Assembly: GCF_037023755.1 (NCBI RefSeq)
Contig: NZ_CP146100.1
Span: 5,921,501-5,985,500, forward strand
Source of the DNA: Saccharopolyspora sp. SCSIO 74807
GTDB taxonomy: Bacteria > Actinomycetota > Actinomycetes > Mycobacteriales > Pseudonocardiaceae
Direction of reading: 5' to 3'
Length of the DNA stretch: 64,000 nt
Below are positions 51,030 through 59,912 of this stretch, piece by piece (within the stretch, counting starts at the first letter, position 1; every line of letters starts with the position of its first letter). The notes under the pieces were generated by a model. It did not search any database. It was not told the DNA's origin and saw only the letters and a program-made list of their open reading frames with translations. The position numbers and the translations under genes were made by a program.

Positions 51030-51199
51030 CAGAGTAGATCAATGTACGCACCCGCCACCTCGAGCGGAACACGCACCGCGCAATTTCCACGGCGAATCGG
51101 CCGGGTGGAGCACACCCGTGATCACCCGTTGGCGGCTGTACACGGGCAACGAAATGGCGCAGAGTGCGTAGCCGACGAACCATCGGCTCAGGAAGTGTG

Positions 51200-51676
51200 A
51201 TGACCGGCGACGAAATCGTGCTCGGTCCCCTGCCGAAGGGGATCACGCCGGCCCGGGAGGGCATGCGGAACAAGGTGTGGAACGTGCTCGGCCACACCTA
51301 TTCCATGAAGGCGGCCAGCGAATCGAGCTTCGCGTTCGAGACGCTGGACCCGCCGGGCACCGGCGTACCGCCACACGTGCATCCGACCCAGGACGAGCAC
51401 ATCTACATCCTGGAGGGCGTGTTCACGCTCTACCTCGACGGCGAGTGGGAGACCGCGGGCCCCGGCGACACCGTGCTGATGCCGAAGGGCCTCCCGCACG
51501 CCTACTACAACCGCAGCGAGAACATCGCCCGCGGACTGTTCTGGGTGAGCCCGGCGGGACGGCTCGCGGAGCTGTTCGACAAGCTGCACGACCTCGAAGA
51601 CCCGGCCGAGGTGGTCCGGGTGTCGGCGCAGCACGACGTCGACTTCCTGCCGCCCGGTTCGGTGGAGGGCGCCTGA
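51200..51676 (+). CDS. Single-domain cupin
   Basis: 158 residues from ATG 51200 (AGGAAG five bases upstream); an upstream ATG at 51164 is less likely. Cupin motif 1 is PPHVHPTQDEHIYILEG with metal ligands His, His and Glu; motif 2 is PGDTVLMPKGLPHAY with the last His. Cytoplasmic, small barrel. Similar cupins are found beside flavin monooxygenases in aromatic or antibiotic tailoring loci. The reaction is unknown. Confidence 0.8.
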   Translation: MTGDEIVLGPLPKGITPAREGMRNKVWNVLGHTYSMKAASESSFAFETLDPPGTGVPPHVHPTQDEHIYILEGVFTLYLDGEWETAGPGDTVLMPKGLPHAYYNRSENIARGLFWVSPAGRLAELFDKLHDLEDPAEVVRVSAQHDVDFLPPGSVEGA

Positions 51677-51692
51677 GCGACCGGTTCGGCGC

Positions 51693-51736
51693 AAGGCGCC
51701 TGCGGCGCCGGTCGGGCGAAAGGCGCCTGCGGCGCC
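51693..51736. terminator. Duplicated GC-rich hairpin between convergent genes
   Basis: AAGGCGCCTGCGGCGCC occurs twice, at 51693-51709 and 51720-51736. Each copy folds as GGCGCC-TGC-GGCGCC. No T-tract follows. It lies between the converging cupin and monooxygenase genes and probably acts as a bidirectional terminator. Confidence 0.55.
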
Positions 51737-51743
51737 CGGGAGG

Positions 51744-52988
51744 TCACCGACCGGGCTCGTTCACCTGCTGCTGCGAGGAACCCGACGCCCGGGCGTAGCC
51801 GGCCACGACTGCCTCGAGCTCCGCCGCGTCGATCACCTCGTCGATGTGCGAAAAGCCCTGCGGCGCACGACGTTCGACCTCGTCGATGACGTTCTCCGGT
51901 CCGCCTTCGCGGTTGCGCAGCACCACCTCGCTGGTGGCCGCCAGGCGATCGTCCTGGTAGGCCAGCAGCGCCTCGGTGGGGTCGGAGCACCGCGCCAGGT
52001 GCCCGCCGAGAGCGGTGGCGTCGAGGATCGCCTGACCGGCGCCGTTGGAGCCCATCGGATACATCGGGTGGGCGGCGTCGCCCAGCAACGTCACCCGCCC
52101 ATGCGACCAGGCGGGCAGCGGATCGCGGTCGCACATCGGGAACTCGAAGATCTCCTCGGTGGCCTCGACCAGTCCGGCGTGGTCGACCGCGGGCGAGCAG
52201 AACCGCTCGACGTGCCGGGCCAGTTCTCGCCGGTCGCCGGGTCTGGCCCAGTCCTGCCGCTCCGGCGGCGCAGCACCGGGTTGCCCGGTGCGGATGCAGA
52301 CCGCCCAGTTGGTGAGCTTGGTGCCCGCGCTGCGGCCCTCCGCGATCGGGTAGATCACCAGCTTGGCCGCGGTGCCACCGGCGACGATCATCGAACGACC
52401 GCCGTCGAACTCCGGCCAGTCGGTGGCGCCGCGCCACATCAGGACGCCGTTCCACCGCGGCGCTCCTTCCGCGGGGAACAGGATGGACCGCGCGGCCGAG
52501 TGGATTCCGTCGGCGGCGACCAGGACGTCGCCGCGCACGGTGACCGGCGCGGCACCGCGCCGGTCGAAGTGCGCCCGGACTTCACTCGCGTCCTGGTCGA
52601 AGCCGGTCAGCCGGTGCCCGGTCCGCACCGCGTCAGCGCCGAGCCGTTCCCGGACCGCCCGCAGCAACATGCCCTGCAACCTGCCCCGGTGCAGGCAGAA
52701 CTGGGGAAGCGTGAATCCGGCGTCCAGCCCGCACGGCTTGCGCAGGATCACCGGGCCCAGCCGGTGCGCGTAGTACAGGTCGCGGGTACGGACCCCGATC
52801 TCGTCCAGCGAGTCGAGCAGACCGAGTTCGGCGAGCTCTTTGACCGCGTGCGGCAACGCGTTGATCCCGACGCCCAGCTCCCCGCTCTGCTCGCTCTGCT
52901 CGTAGACGACGCAATCGATGCCTTCTTGGTGCAGCCGCAGCGCCGCGGTCAGCCCGCCGATCCCCGCTCCGACGATGATGACCTGCAC
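51744..52988 (-). CDS. FAD-dependent aromatic-type monooxygenase
   Basis: 414 residues from the GTG at 52988 (AGGAGA seven bases upstream). The class A flavoprotein hydroxylase layout is clear: GAGIGG dinucleotide motif at the N-terminus, DGIHSAARS (DG motif) in the middle, and GDAAHPMYPMGSNGAGQAILD for FAD ribityl binding near 295. Relatives include salicylate hydroxylase and PhzS. Substrate unknown. Converges with the small cupin gene. Confidence 0.88.
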   Translation of the reverse strand: MQVIIVGAGIGGLTAALRLHQEGIDCVVYEQSEQSGELGVGINALPHAVKELAELGLLDSLDEIGVRTRDLYYAHRLGPVILRKPCGLDAGFTLPQFCLHRGRLQGMLLRAVRERLGADAVRTGHRLTGFDQDASEVRAHFDRRGAAPVTVRGDVLVAADGIHSAARSILFPAEGAPRWNGVLMWRGATDWPEFDGGRSMIVAGGTAAKLVIYPIAEGRSAGTKLTNWAVCIRTGQPGAAPPERQDWARPGDRRELARHVERFCSPAVDHAGLVEATEEIFEFPMCDRDPLPAWSHGRVTLLGDAAHPMYPMGSNGAGQAILDATALGGHLARCSDPTEALLAYQDDRLAATSEVVLRNREGGPENVIDEVERRAPQGFSHIDEVIDAAELEAVVAGYARASGSSQQQVNEPGR

Positions 52989-53111
52989 AGCAATCTCCTG
53001 TTCGGACGACCTCCCGACTCGACCACGCCGAAGCATCGCCGAGATCCGCGAATCAGACTACCGGCGGTGCCACCGGCGACTACGACGTCCGCGGAGCGAG
53101 GACGGGCCCGG

Positions 53112-53570
53112 TCACCAGGTCACCGGAAGTTCCAGCAGTCCCGCGGAAAGCTGCCCGGACTCGTGGCGCAGTTCGTCGGCGGGCACCCCGACCTGCAGGT
53201 CCGGCAGCCGCCGGAACAGCGTGGTGAACGCCGTCTGCAGCTCCACCCGCGCCAGCGGTGCGCCGATGCAGTGCCAGATGCCGTGCCCGAACGTCAGGTG
53301 CGGGTTCGGCGCGCGGGTGGTGTCGAACTCCTCCGGGCGGTCGAAGGCTTCCTCGTCGAAGTTGGACAGCGTGAAGTCCAGCAGCACCAGGTCCCCTGCG
53401 CGCATGGTCACGCCGCCGACCTCGACGTCGTCGGTGGCGTAGCGCGGCAGCATCGAGCTGCCCGCCTTGGCGGCTCGCAGCACTTCCTCGACCGCGATCG
53501 CCATCTTGCCGGGATCGCTCATCGCCGCGGGGAGCTTGTCCGGGTTGTTCGACAGGATCTTCAGGTCGGT
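53112..53570 (-). pseudogene. C-terminal fragment of a cytochrome P450
   Basis: About 150 residues align by eye with the last third of a P450: the K-helix ExxR is EEVLR, the heme loop [10 protein letters not shown] has the Cys ligand, and the tail GLLELPVTW ends the protein. The N-terminal 250 residues, including the I-helix AG-ET motif, are missing; upstream of about 53570 the frame reads low-complexity sequence that shadows the next gene. An internal ATG at 53522 exists, but the product could not fold as a P450. The tail style recalls polyene ring hydroxylases and epoxidases (inference). Confidence 0.75.
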
Positions 53571-53629
53571 GCCGCAGGCCGAACAGTTGCGCACCCGCAA
53601 TCGGACAGCGCGGGCGGGGCGGCCGGTGC

Positions 53630-54067
53630 TCAGCCGCCAAGGCGGCCGCCGTCCCGCACCGCCTGCGCCACCTCGTCGAAAACCGGGTCGCCGAGGAAGC
53701 TGCGGAAACCCAGCAGCACCGCCCCGCCGATGTCCTCCCTGCGCACCCGCTCCAGCAGGGTTTCCTGGCACAGCACCAGATCGGCGTCCGCCGGGAGGTC
53801 CCCGACGGACGCGTGCACGACGGCCACCCGGTGCGGTCCGAGCTGCTCGGAGAGCTGGGCGGCGACCAACGCGCTGCTGCCCATTCCCGCGTCGCAAGCG
53901 ATGATCACCTTGCGCACCGCGGAGCCGTCGATGGTGCGCGCGGAAGGCACCTGCTCCCGCTGCGCGGGTCCGGGCTCATCGGCAGGCTGTTGGTCGTCCG
54001 GCGCCCGTCCGCCCAACGTCCGCCCGAGCCGCCGCCACAACCTCGTCGCCTCTTCACGCGCCTTCAC
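53630..54067 (-). CDS. PTS EIIB domain protein, mannitol type, without EIIC
   Basis: 145 residues from the GTG at 54067 with AGGAGG about nine bases upstream. After a charged tail of about 50 residues comes a full EIIB fold opening [17 protein letters not shown]; the Cys in ACDAGMGSS is the phosphorylation site of mannitol-type EIIB. The EIIC membrane domain normally fused in front is absent, as are EIIA and HPr here. Either a stand-alone EIIB or a remnant of an EIICB gene. Its two neighbours are also 5'-truncated, which favours a remnant. Confidence 0.65.
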   Translation of the reverse strand: MKAREEATRLWRRLGRTLGGRAPDDQQPADEPGPAQREQVPSARTIDGSAVRKVIIACDAGMGSSALVAAQLSEQLGPHRVAVVHASVGDLPADADLVLCQETLLERVRREDIGGAVLLGFRSFLGDPVFDEVAQAVRDGGRLGG

Positions 54068-54103
54068 GAATCCGCACCCTCCTGCGTAATGGGCACACCC
54101 GGA

Positions 54104-54430
54104 TCACTTCACATATTCCGGCAGCACCCGCGGTGGCCACTGGCCGACGTCCAGGATGCCCATCGAGTAGCCCTTGGACACCAGCGCCGGCCGGTTGGTG
54201 ACCTTCAGCTTCCGCAGCAGGGTGGTCACGTGGTACTCGACGCCGCCGCGGCTGAGGTAGAGCTCGGCGGCCAGCTGCACGGTGGACTCCCCGGCGGCGA
54301 CGCCTTCGAGGATGCGGGCGTCGATCTCGCTGAGCAGCTTCTCCTTGCCGGTGACCATCGCGGAGCGCTGCGCCTCGTCGGGCTGCAGCAGCACCATCAC
54401 GCCTTCGGCCCTGCCGGAGCGGTCCGGCAC
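54104..54430 (-). pseudogene. C-terminal (LuxR HTH) part of a PAS-LuxR-type regulator
   Basis: 108 residues from the GTG at 54430; the same frame stays open only to a TAA at 54457-54455. The LuxR/GerE helix-turn-helix spans about residues 35-95 (ILEGVAAG...LAAELYLSRGGVEYHVTTLLRKL) and the ending VGQWPPRVLPEYVK resembles polyene PAS-LuxR regulators such as PimM and AmphRIV as I recall them. The bases before the HTH (RGIAVPDRSGRAEGVMVLL) look like the last strands of a PAS domain, so the sensor part has been lost. The DNA-binding part could still be expressed and functional; family members are normally about 190-240 residues. Confidence 0.65.
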
Positions 54431-54559
54431 CGCGATGCCGCGAGAAATCAGGCATTACGGCGCTCGAAACGGATCGGAAAGGCGGTGCGGACGAGAAGCG
54501 GCCGGCGGCTCGACAGCCGCCGGCCGCAACGAGCGCTGACCCGGTCAGTCCGCCTGGGC

Positions 54560-55945
54560 CTACCCGGTCTTGGTGAGATCGTTTTCGATCTCCTCCAACG
54601 TGCGGTTCTTCGTCTCCGGCAGCCACCGGTAGAGGTAGACCAAGCACAGCACGCCCAGCACGCCGTAGAGCCAGAACACCCCGGACGCGCCGATCGAGTT
54701 GATCAGGGTGAGCACCGTCAGCGACACGACGAGGTTCAGGCCCCAGTGCGTGACGATCCCGAACGACGCCGCCTTGCCGCGCACGTTGTTCGGGAAGATC
54801 TCGCTGTTCACCAGCCAGATCGCGATCCCGAGGCTGCACGCGAACGCCGACTCGTAAACCATCAGCACGATCAGCAGCGCGACGAACGTCCCGGTGCTCT
54901 GCAACGGGAACAGGAAGACCACCCCGAGCGCGGCCAGCGCCACGATGATCACCACGGTGCCGCCGAGGATCCACACCCTGCGGCCCATCCGGTCGATCCA
55001 CAGCAGCGCGGGGATCGTGAACAGCACGTTGACGATGCCCACCGCCACGGAGACGCCGATGGCGGTGGTCTTCCCATACCCGCCGACGTCCTCCAGGATC
55101 GTCGGGACGTAGTAGATGATCGCGTTGACGCCGACGACCTGGCTCGCGCCCGCGGCCACGACACCCACCGAGATCCACCGCCGGAAGCGCGGGCCGAGCA
55201 GTTCCCGGTAGGTGATCCGCCCCTCCTCCCGGACGGTCTCGATGATCTCCGCGAGCTCGTCGGCGACGCGTTCCGCCGGACGGGTCCGCGCCAGCACGCC
55301 GCGAGCGCGCTCCTGCTCCCCGTTCGCGACGAGCCAGCGCGGGCTCTCGGGCAGGATCAGCACGCCCAGGAACATCAGCACCGCGGGTGCGATGGCCACG
55401 CCGATCATCCACCGCCAGCCGCTGGCTTCCCCGGCCAGGCCGTACCCCACGAGGTAGGCGATCAGGATGCCCACGGTGACCATGAACTGGTGCAGGGACA
55501 CCAGCGCGCCCCGGTTCTTCGGCGGCGACATCTCCGCGATGTAGGTCGGCACCACCAGCGACGAGATGCCGATCGCGACGCCGAGGAAGAACCGCGCGCC
55601 GATCAGGAACCCGGTCGCCGGTGCGATCGCGGAAGCGGCCGTGGCCAGCGCGTAGAGCACGGTCACGCCCAGCAGGGTCGTGCGGCGTCCGAAGCGGTCG
55701 GACAACGCCCCGCCCGCGATCACCCCGACCACGGCGCCTGCCAGCAGCGAGGCGGTCACCACCTGCTTCATCGTGTCGTCGAGCGCGAAGGCGTCGGTGA
55801 TGAACGGCAGCGCAGCCGCCACGACGCCGGTGTCGTAACCGAACAGCAAACCGCCGAAGGCCGCGATGACCGATGCGAGCACCACCAGCACCGGGCCGCT
55901 GAGCCGCTGCGCGCCGGATCTCTCCGCAGCATCCCCACTTACCAT
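54560..55945 (-). CDS. Sugar porter (SP family) MFS transporter
   Basis: 461 residues from ATG 55945 (GAAGGG eight bases upstream; ATG 55951 leaves only two bases). Twelve membrane segments. SP-family signatures are present: GGLLFGYDTGVV in helix 1, GGALSDRFGRRTT after helix 2, PESPRWL at the middle loop, QVVGVNAIIYYVP in helix 7, DRMGRR and the final PETKNRTLEEIE. Proton-coupled sugar or polyol uptake. The PTS EIIB beside it suggests a former sugar-uptake neighbourhood. Confidence 0.92.
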   Translation of the reverse strand: MVSGDAAERSGAQRLSGPVLVVLASVIAAFGGLLFGYDTGVVAAALPFITDAFALDDTMKQVVTASLLAGAVVGVIAGGALSDRFGRRTTLLGVTVLYALATAASAIAPATGFLIGARFFLGVAIGISSLVVPTYIAEMSPPKNRGALVSLHQFMVTVGILIAYLVGYGLAGEASGWRWMIGVAIAPAVLMFLGVLILPESPRWLVANGEQERARGVLARTRPAERVADELAEIIETVREEGRITYRELLGPRFRRWISVGVVAAGASQVVGVNAIIYYVPTILEDVGGYGKTTAIGVSVAVGIVNVLFTIPALLWIDRMGRRVWILGGTVVIIVALAALGVVFLFPLQSTGTFVALLIVLMVYESAFACSLGIAIWLVNSEIFPNNVRGKAASFGIVTHWGLNLVVSLTVLTLINSIGASGVFWLYGVLGVLCLVYLYRWLPETKNRTLEEIENDLTKTG

Positions 55946-56470
55946 GACCATTTCCCTTCTGCCGCAGGAAGAAGCCGGAAACCCGCGCGTTCCTGGCCGG
56001 GACGGCGCTGTTGCGGACCCCCACCGCGGCGATGCCGAGGCGGCGATGCTATCGGCCGAGCGGGCCGGAAGCAGCGGTTCCGGAAGATCCGGTCCCGGAA
56101 GGCCCGGTTCCGGAAGGCCCGGTTCCGGAAGGCACCGTCCCCGCCGATCACCTCCGGAGCGGGGCGCACCGCACCGGGCCCGCGAAGGTCGTGCGACTCC
56201 CCCATGTGGACTTCCTTTCCGCACGGAGCCGGTGCAGCGGTCTTGGGACCATGGCCCTGGTACCGGCAGTGCCGGACAGAGTGGCACGAGCATTCCGGTC
56301 CGTACATCCGCCACTTTCGCAATGGGCATCTCGAAAAGGTGAGTCGGCGAGAACCAGTCCGTTGCGCTTTTCGGCGCACACTCGGCGAATTTTGACCGAT
56401 CTGCTCAAAATCGGCCGGTACCCGGAAAGCGAAAGCCGGTGGTCCCGCTCAATGCTCGCCGCCGGCCCGC
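55946..56470. other. 525-bp gap with 15-bp tandem repeats
   Basis: Upstream region of the sugar porter. Apart from the repeat at 56076-56135 no gene or clear promoter was seen. The porter frame is open further upstream, but that extension is Pro/Arg-rich and has no ribosome site, so it was not used. Confidence 0.6.
56076..56135. repeat. 15-bp tandem repeat, 4 units
   Basis: Units at 56076-56090, 56091-56105, 56106-56120 and 56121-56135, consensus GGTTCCGGAAGGCCC. Each unit contains the palindrome TTCCGGAA or a one-base variant. 131-190 bp upstream of the sugar-porter start. Confidence 0.85.
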
Positions 56471-57649
56471 TCACCCCTGCTCCTGCAGGTCGAGGAAGAC
56501 CCAGCGGCCCTCTGGCGCGAGGCCGGACAACCACTTGCCGCAGTTCTGCAGCACGAGCGGTCCGGAAGTGACGTGCTGCGTACCGGCGTGCAGATCGCGG
56601 AAGAAGCGTTGCAGCGAGCCGCTTCGCAACCCGGCGGTACCGGACCACTTGTACACGGTCTGCCCGACCGCGTGCGCCGACCAGGTCGCGTTGCTCAGCG
56701 CGAGCCGGCTGAGCGTTTCCTGCTCCGTGGACAGCATCCCGCCGCGGTCGAGCGCGTCCTCGTTGCCCGCCCACACTTCCATCGCCCACGCGCGCGCCGC
56801 GCGAAGCTTCGCCTCCGCCTGCGCGTACTCCGCGTAGAAGTGGTCGGTGTCCACCGTCGCGCCCGGTGCACCGGACTTCTTCGCGGCCAGTTCGCGCAGC
56901 TCGTCCAGCAGCCGCCTGCCGACTCCGAGCGCCCAGCCGGTGTGGATGATGCAGGCCATGTTCAACAGGCCGACGCGGTAGAGCGCGCCGCCGTGGCGCG
57001 CGTCCGTGGTCGCGATTCCGTGCGAGTGGGTGTCGGGCACGAACACGTCCTCGCAGACGTAATCGATGCTCGCGGTGGCGCGCAGGCCCAGCACATCCCA
57101 ATTGTCGATGAGCGTCACCTGTTCCAGCGGCAGCGCGAAGATGAACGCCTCGCCCGTTTCCGCGCACCGCGCCGAGGTGTGGATGTGGCTGGCCATCGAA
57201 ACGCCCGAGGCGAAATGCCAGTGCCCGCTGATCCGGTGACCGCCGTCCACCCGAACCGCATCCCCCATTTTGGTCCCCTGCCCGGCGAACAATGCGTGCC
57301 GCCCGTTGCGGGCATCGGGGAACAACTCGGCTGCCGCGGCCGGGCCCAGCAAGCCCGCCGTCGTGCCGGTGAGCATCTGCAGCGCCATGAACACCCAGCC
57401 CGCCGAGGCGTCCGCGTAAGCGACCCGCGCGACGGTGTCGATGATCTGGCGCGGCGCGAACTCGTAGCCGCCGAGCTCCCGCGGAATGCTGGTCAGGAAC
57501 GCGCCACTGCCCCACAACGCCGCGGCGACCTCGTCGGTGAGGCGGCCGAGTTCCTCGCTCGCCGCGGCCTGCTCCTGCAGCAGCGGCGCGATGTCGTCGA
57601 GCCGGGCGGACAGCGCCTCGAATTCGGGACTGGTGTGCAGTTGTGCCAT
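56471..57649 (-). CDS. Acyl-CoA dehydrogenase-fold flavoprotein (group D monooxygenase type)
   Basis: 392 residues from ATG 57649; the ribosome site is weak. The three-part acyl-CoA dehydrogenase fold is visible: N-terminal helices, a central barrel with ISGHWHFASG and LGLRATAS, and a C-terminal helical domain with RDLHAGTQHV. The acyl-CoA dehydrogenase base is not evident. The motif style matches two-component flavin monooxygenases such as HsaA, DszC and NcnH, which use FMNH2 or FADH2 from a separate reductase. No reductase gene is in the window. Substrate unknown; might act with the divergent acyl-CoA synthetase. Confidence 0.78.
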   Translation of the reverse strand: MAQLHTSPEFEALSARLDDIAPLLQEQAAASEELGRLTDEVAAALWGSGAFLTSIPRELGGYEFAPRQIIDTVARVAYADASAGWVFMALQMLTGTTAGLLGPAAAAELFPDARNGRHALFAGQGTKMGDAVRVDGGHRISGHWHFASGVSMASHIHTSARCAETGEAFIFALPLEQVTLIDNWDVLGLRATASIDYVCEDVFVPDTHSHGIATTDARHGGALYRVGLLNMACIIHTGWALGVGRRLLDELRELAAKKSGAPGATVDTDHFYAEYAQAEAKLRAARAWAMEVWAGNEDALDRGGMLSTEQETLSRLALSNATWSAHAVGQTVYKWSGTAGLRSGSLQRFFRDLHAGTQHVTSGPLVLQNCGKWLSGLAPEGRWVFLDLQEQG

Positions 57650-58217
57650 GATGATCCATTCTTCGGCGAAAGCGGTACGCGGATCGAGCAGGCCGAGATC
57701 GAGAAAGCCGGGACCGAGAAAGCCGGGACCGAGAAAGCCGGGCCGGGAATGCCGGATTCGCCGGATACACTTGCAAGATCAGAGCGTGGAACTCCCGCTC
57801 GATCATCGATAGCCGAGGAACTCGGCTCCACCCCAGTAGCCGACGAGACCCAGTAGCCGACGGGATCTCGCGCCCGCACTCGAACTCATCAGAACGCTGA
57901 AACGGATATTTAACCATCGATCATCGGACGGTGTCGACAACATCAACGCGACGCACCCGAACGGCCGCTGGAACGATCAACGGGGTCGGCGCCTTGACGC
58001 CACCCGCGCGGTGAAATCTAATCGCCCCGAGGTACCGGCTGGCACGACCTGCACATCAGCGAGGACGCCCCGGCACGGGGCGGACCGACCAGCGACTCCG
58101 CACGATCCCGATGCGAGACCCGCGCCGACGCTCCCGCGATCAAGAACGGACGACCGAGAACGGGCGATCACGGAAAACGGGCGAAAACCGGGAGCAGGCG
58201 GGGAAGGAGAGCGGCAG
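57650..58217. other. 568-bp divergent gap with tandem repeats
   Basis: Lies between the flavoprotein and the acyl-CoA synthetase genes. Besides the 15-bp repeat at 57682-57741, no gene or operator was identified. The synthetase frame is open from 58011, but the extension is low-complexity and unsupported by a ribosome site. Confidence 0.6.
57682..57741. repeat. 15-bp tandem repeat, 4 units
   Basis: Units at 57682-57696 (degenerate), 57697-57711, 57712-57726 and 57727-57741, consensus ACCGAGAAAGCCGGG. 33-92 bp upstream of the flavoprotein start, so inside its promoter or leader. Same period and copy number as the repeat at 56076-56135 but a different unit. Confidence 0.85.
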
Positions 58218-59759
58218 GTGACCACGATCGACCCGCATCCGCGCGGCGCCGCACCATTCGACACCTCCGGCACGTTCCGCGACGAGCAGGGCGTGGCCCA
58301 CTACGCGGGCCTCCCCTCCTCGCTCGTGGAGATGTTCCGCGCCACCGTCCGCGACCATCCCGGCCAGGAAGCCCTCGTCGAGGTCGACGGCGAGCGGCTG
58401 ACCTACCAGCAGCTCTGGGACCGGGCGGCGCGGGTGGCCGGCGGGCTGCGCGCGGCAGGCGTCGAGCGCGGTGACCGGGTCGCCAACCTGCTGCCCGCCG
58501 GAGTCGGCTGGGTGCTCGGTTTCCTCGGCACGCAACTCGCCGGGGCGGTCGCGGTGCCGGTGAACATCCGCTTCGCCCAGCCCGAGATCGACTACGTGCT
58601 GGCGGACTCCGGCGCCAAAACCGTGCTGCGCCCGGAAGCCCCGCTGCCGGACGGCGAGCCGTACGCGGCCGGTGACCTGCAGATCGACGAGCTGGCGGCG
58701 ATCTTCTACACCAGCGGCACGACGGGCTTCCCGAAGGGGGCGATGACCACCCACGAGAACTTCCTGTCCAATGTGGAGACCGTGCTGCGGGTGCACGGGA
58801 TCGACCGGGCGGAAGGCCCGCGGCAGCGGAACCTGATCTCGGTGCCGCTGTTCCACGTCACCGGCTGCAACACCCAGTTGCTCGTCCAGATCGCGCTGGG
58901 CGGCACCACCGTGGTGCTGCCCGCGTTCCACGTGCGGCCGTTCCTGCGCACGATCGTCGACGAGCGGATCAACGTGCTCACCAGCGTGCCCGCGATCTAC
59001 GCGCTGGCGCTGAGCCAGCCCGACTTCGCGGATTTCGACGTGCGAGCGGTGACCCGCGTCGGCTACGGCGGATCGCCGATCGCGCCCTCGCTGGTGGAGC
59101 GCATCAAGGCGGCGTTCCCGCAGGCCCGCGTGGGCAACGGCTTCGGGCTCACCGAGACGTCCTCGATCGCGACCTACCTGCCGCACGAGTGGGCGACCGA
59201 GCACACCGATTCCGTCGGCTTCGCCGCGCCCGTGGTCGATCTGGCGCTGCACGAGCCGGATTCCGCCGGTGTGGGCGAGCTGCTCATCCGCGGGCCGAAC
59301 GTCGTCGCCGGGTACTGGAACAAGCCGGAGGCGACCGGCCGCACGTTCGCCGGTTCCTGGTTGCACAGCGGCGACCTCGCCCGCATCGACGAGGACGGGC
59401 TGGTGCACGTCGTCGACCGCGCGAAGGACATGATCAACCGCGGCGGCGAGAACGTGTACTCCGTCGAAGTGGAGAACGCGCTGGCCAGCGCGCCCGGTGT
59501 GGCCGACGCCGCGGTGGTGGGCGTACCGGACGACGTGCTCGGCGAGAAGGTGGGCGCCGTCGTCGTAGCCGCGTCCGAGGACGAGCGGCTTTCGGTGCCC
59601 GCGGTGCTGGACCACCTCGCCGCCTCGCTCGCGGACTTCAAGATCCCGCAGTACGTCCACGTGCGCACCGAACCGCTCCCGCGCAACCCCGGCGGCAAGC
59701 TGCTGAAGCGGCAGCTGCGCGAGCAGACCGCGTGGGGCGCTCCCGTGCGCGGGCGCTGA
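58218..59759 (+). CDS. Class I adenylate-forming acyl-CoA synthetase
   Basis: 513 residues from the GTG at 58218 (AAGGAG eight bases upstream). AMP-binding P-loop YTSGTTGFPKGA, adenine motif NGFGLTETSS, the hinge region SGDLARIDEDGLVHVVDRAKDMINRGGENV, and the C-terminal catalytic Lys in NPGGKLLKRQL are all present. Activates a carboxylic acid to acyl-CoA in the cytoplasm; chain type cannot be told. Followed 153 bp downstream by a small secreted-protein gene on the same strand. Confidence 0.92.
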   Translation: MTTIDPHPRGAAPFDTSGTFRDEQGVAHYAGLPSSLVEMFRATVRDHPGQEALVEVDGERLTYQQLWDRAARVAGGLRAAGVERGDRVANLLPAGVGWVLGFLGTQLAGAVAVPVNIRFAQPEIDYVLADSGAKTVLRPEAPLPDGEPYAAGDLQIDELAAIFYTSGTTGFPKGAMTTHENFLSNVETVLRVHGIDRAEGPRQRNLISVPLFHVTGCNTQLLVQIALGGTTVVLPAFHVRPFLRTIVDERINVLTSVPAIYALALSQPDFADFDVRAVTRVGYGGSPIAPSLVERIKAAFPQARVGNGFGLTETSSIATYLPHEWATEHTDSVGFAAPVVDLALHEPDSAGVGELLIRGPNVVAGYWNKPEATGRTFAGSWLHSGDLARIDEDGLVHVVDRAKDMINRGGENVYSVEVENALASAPGVADAAVVGVPDDVLGEKVGAVVVAASEDERLSVPAVLDHLAASLADFKIPQYVHVRTEPLPRNPGGKLLKRQLREQTAWGAPVRGR

Positions 59760-59912
59760 GCGACCTGGCCGTCGCGGGGCGGTCCGACGTGGACGAACAG
59801 CGATGTGGGTGAGCGTCCTTCGCCCGGGCGGGAATTCCGGCGGGCGGACGAGCCCGGTGTCCGGGAGTCTGCCGATGCACGGTGTCGTACGCCTAGGGGA
59901 GGGAGAACGACA

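Noticed and set aside
56471-57649. Fatty-acid beta-oxidation acyl-CoA dehydrogenase
   Set aside because: The usual catalytic base and acyl-CoA motifs are not evident, and the motif style fits two-component flavin monooxygenases better.
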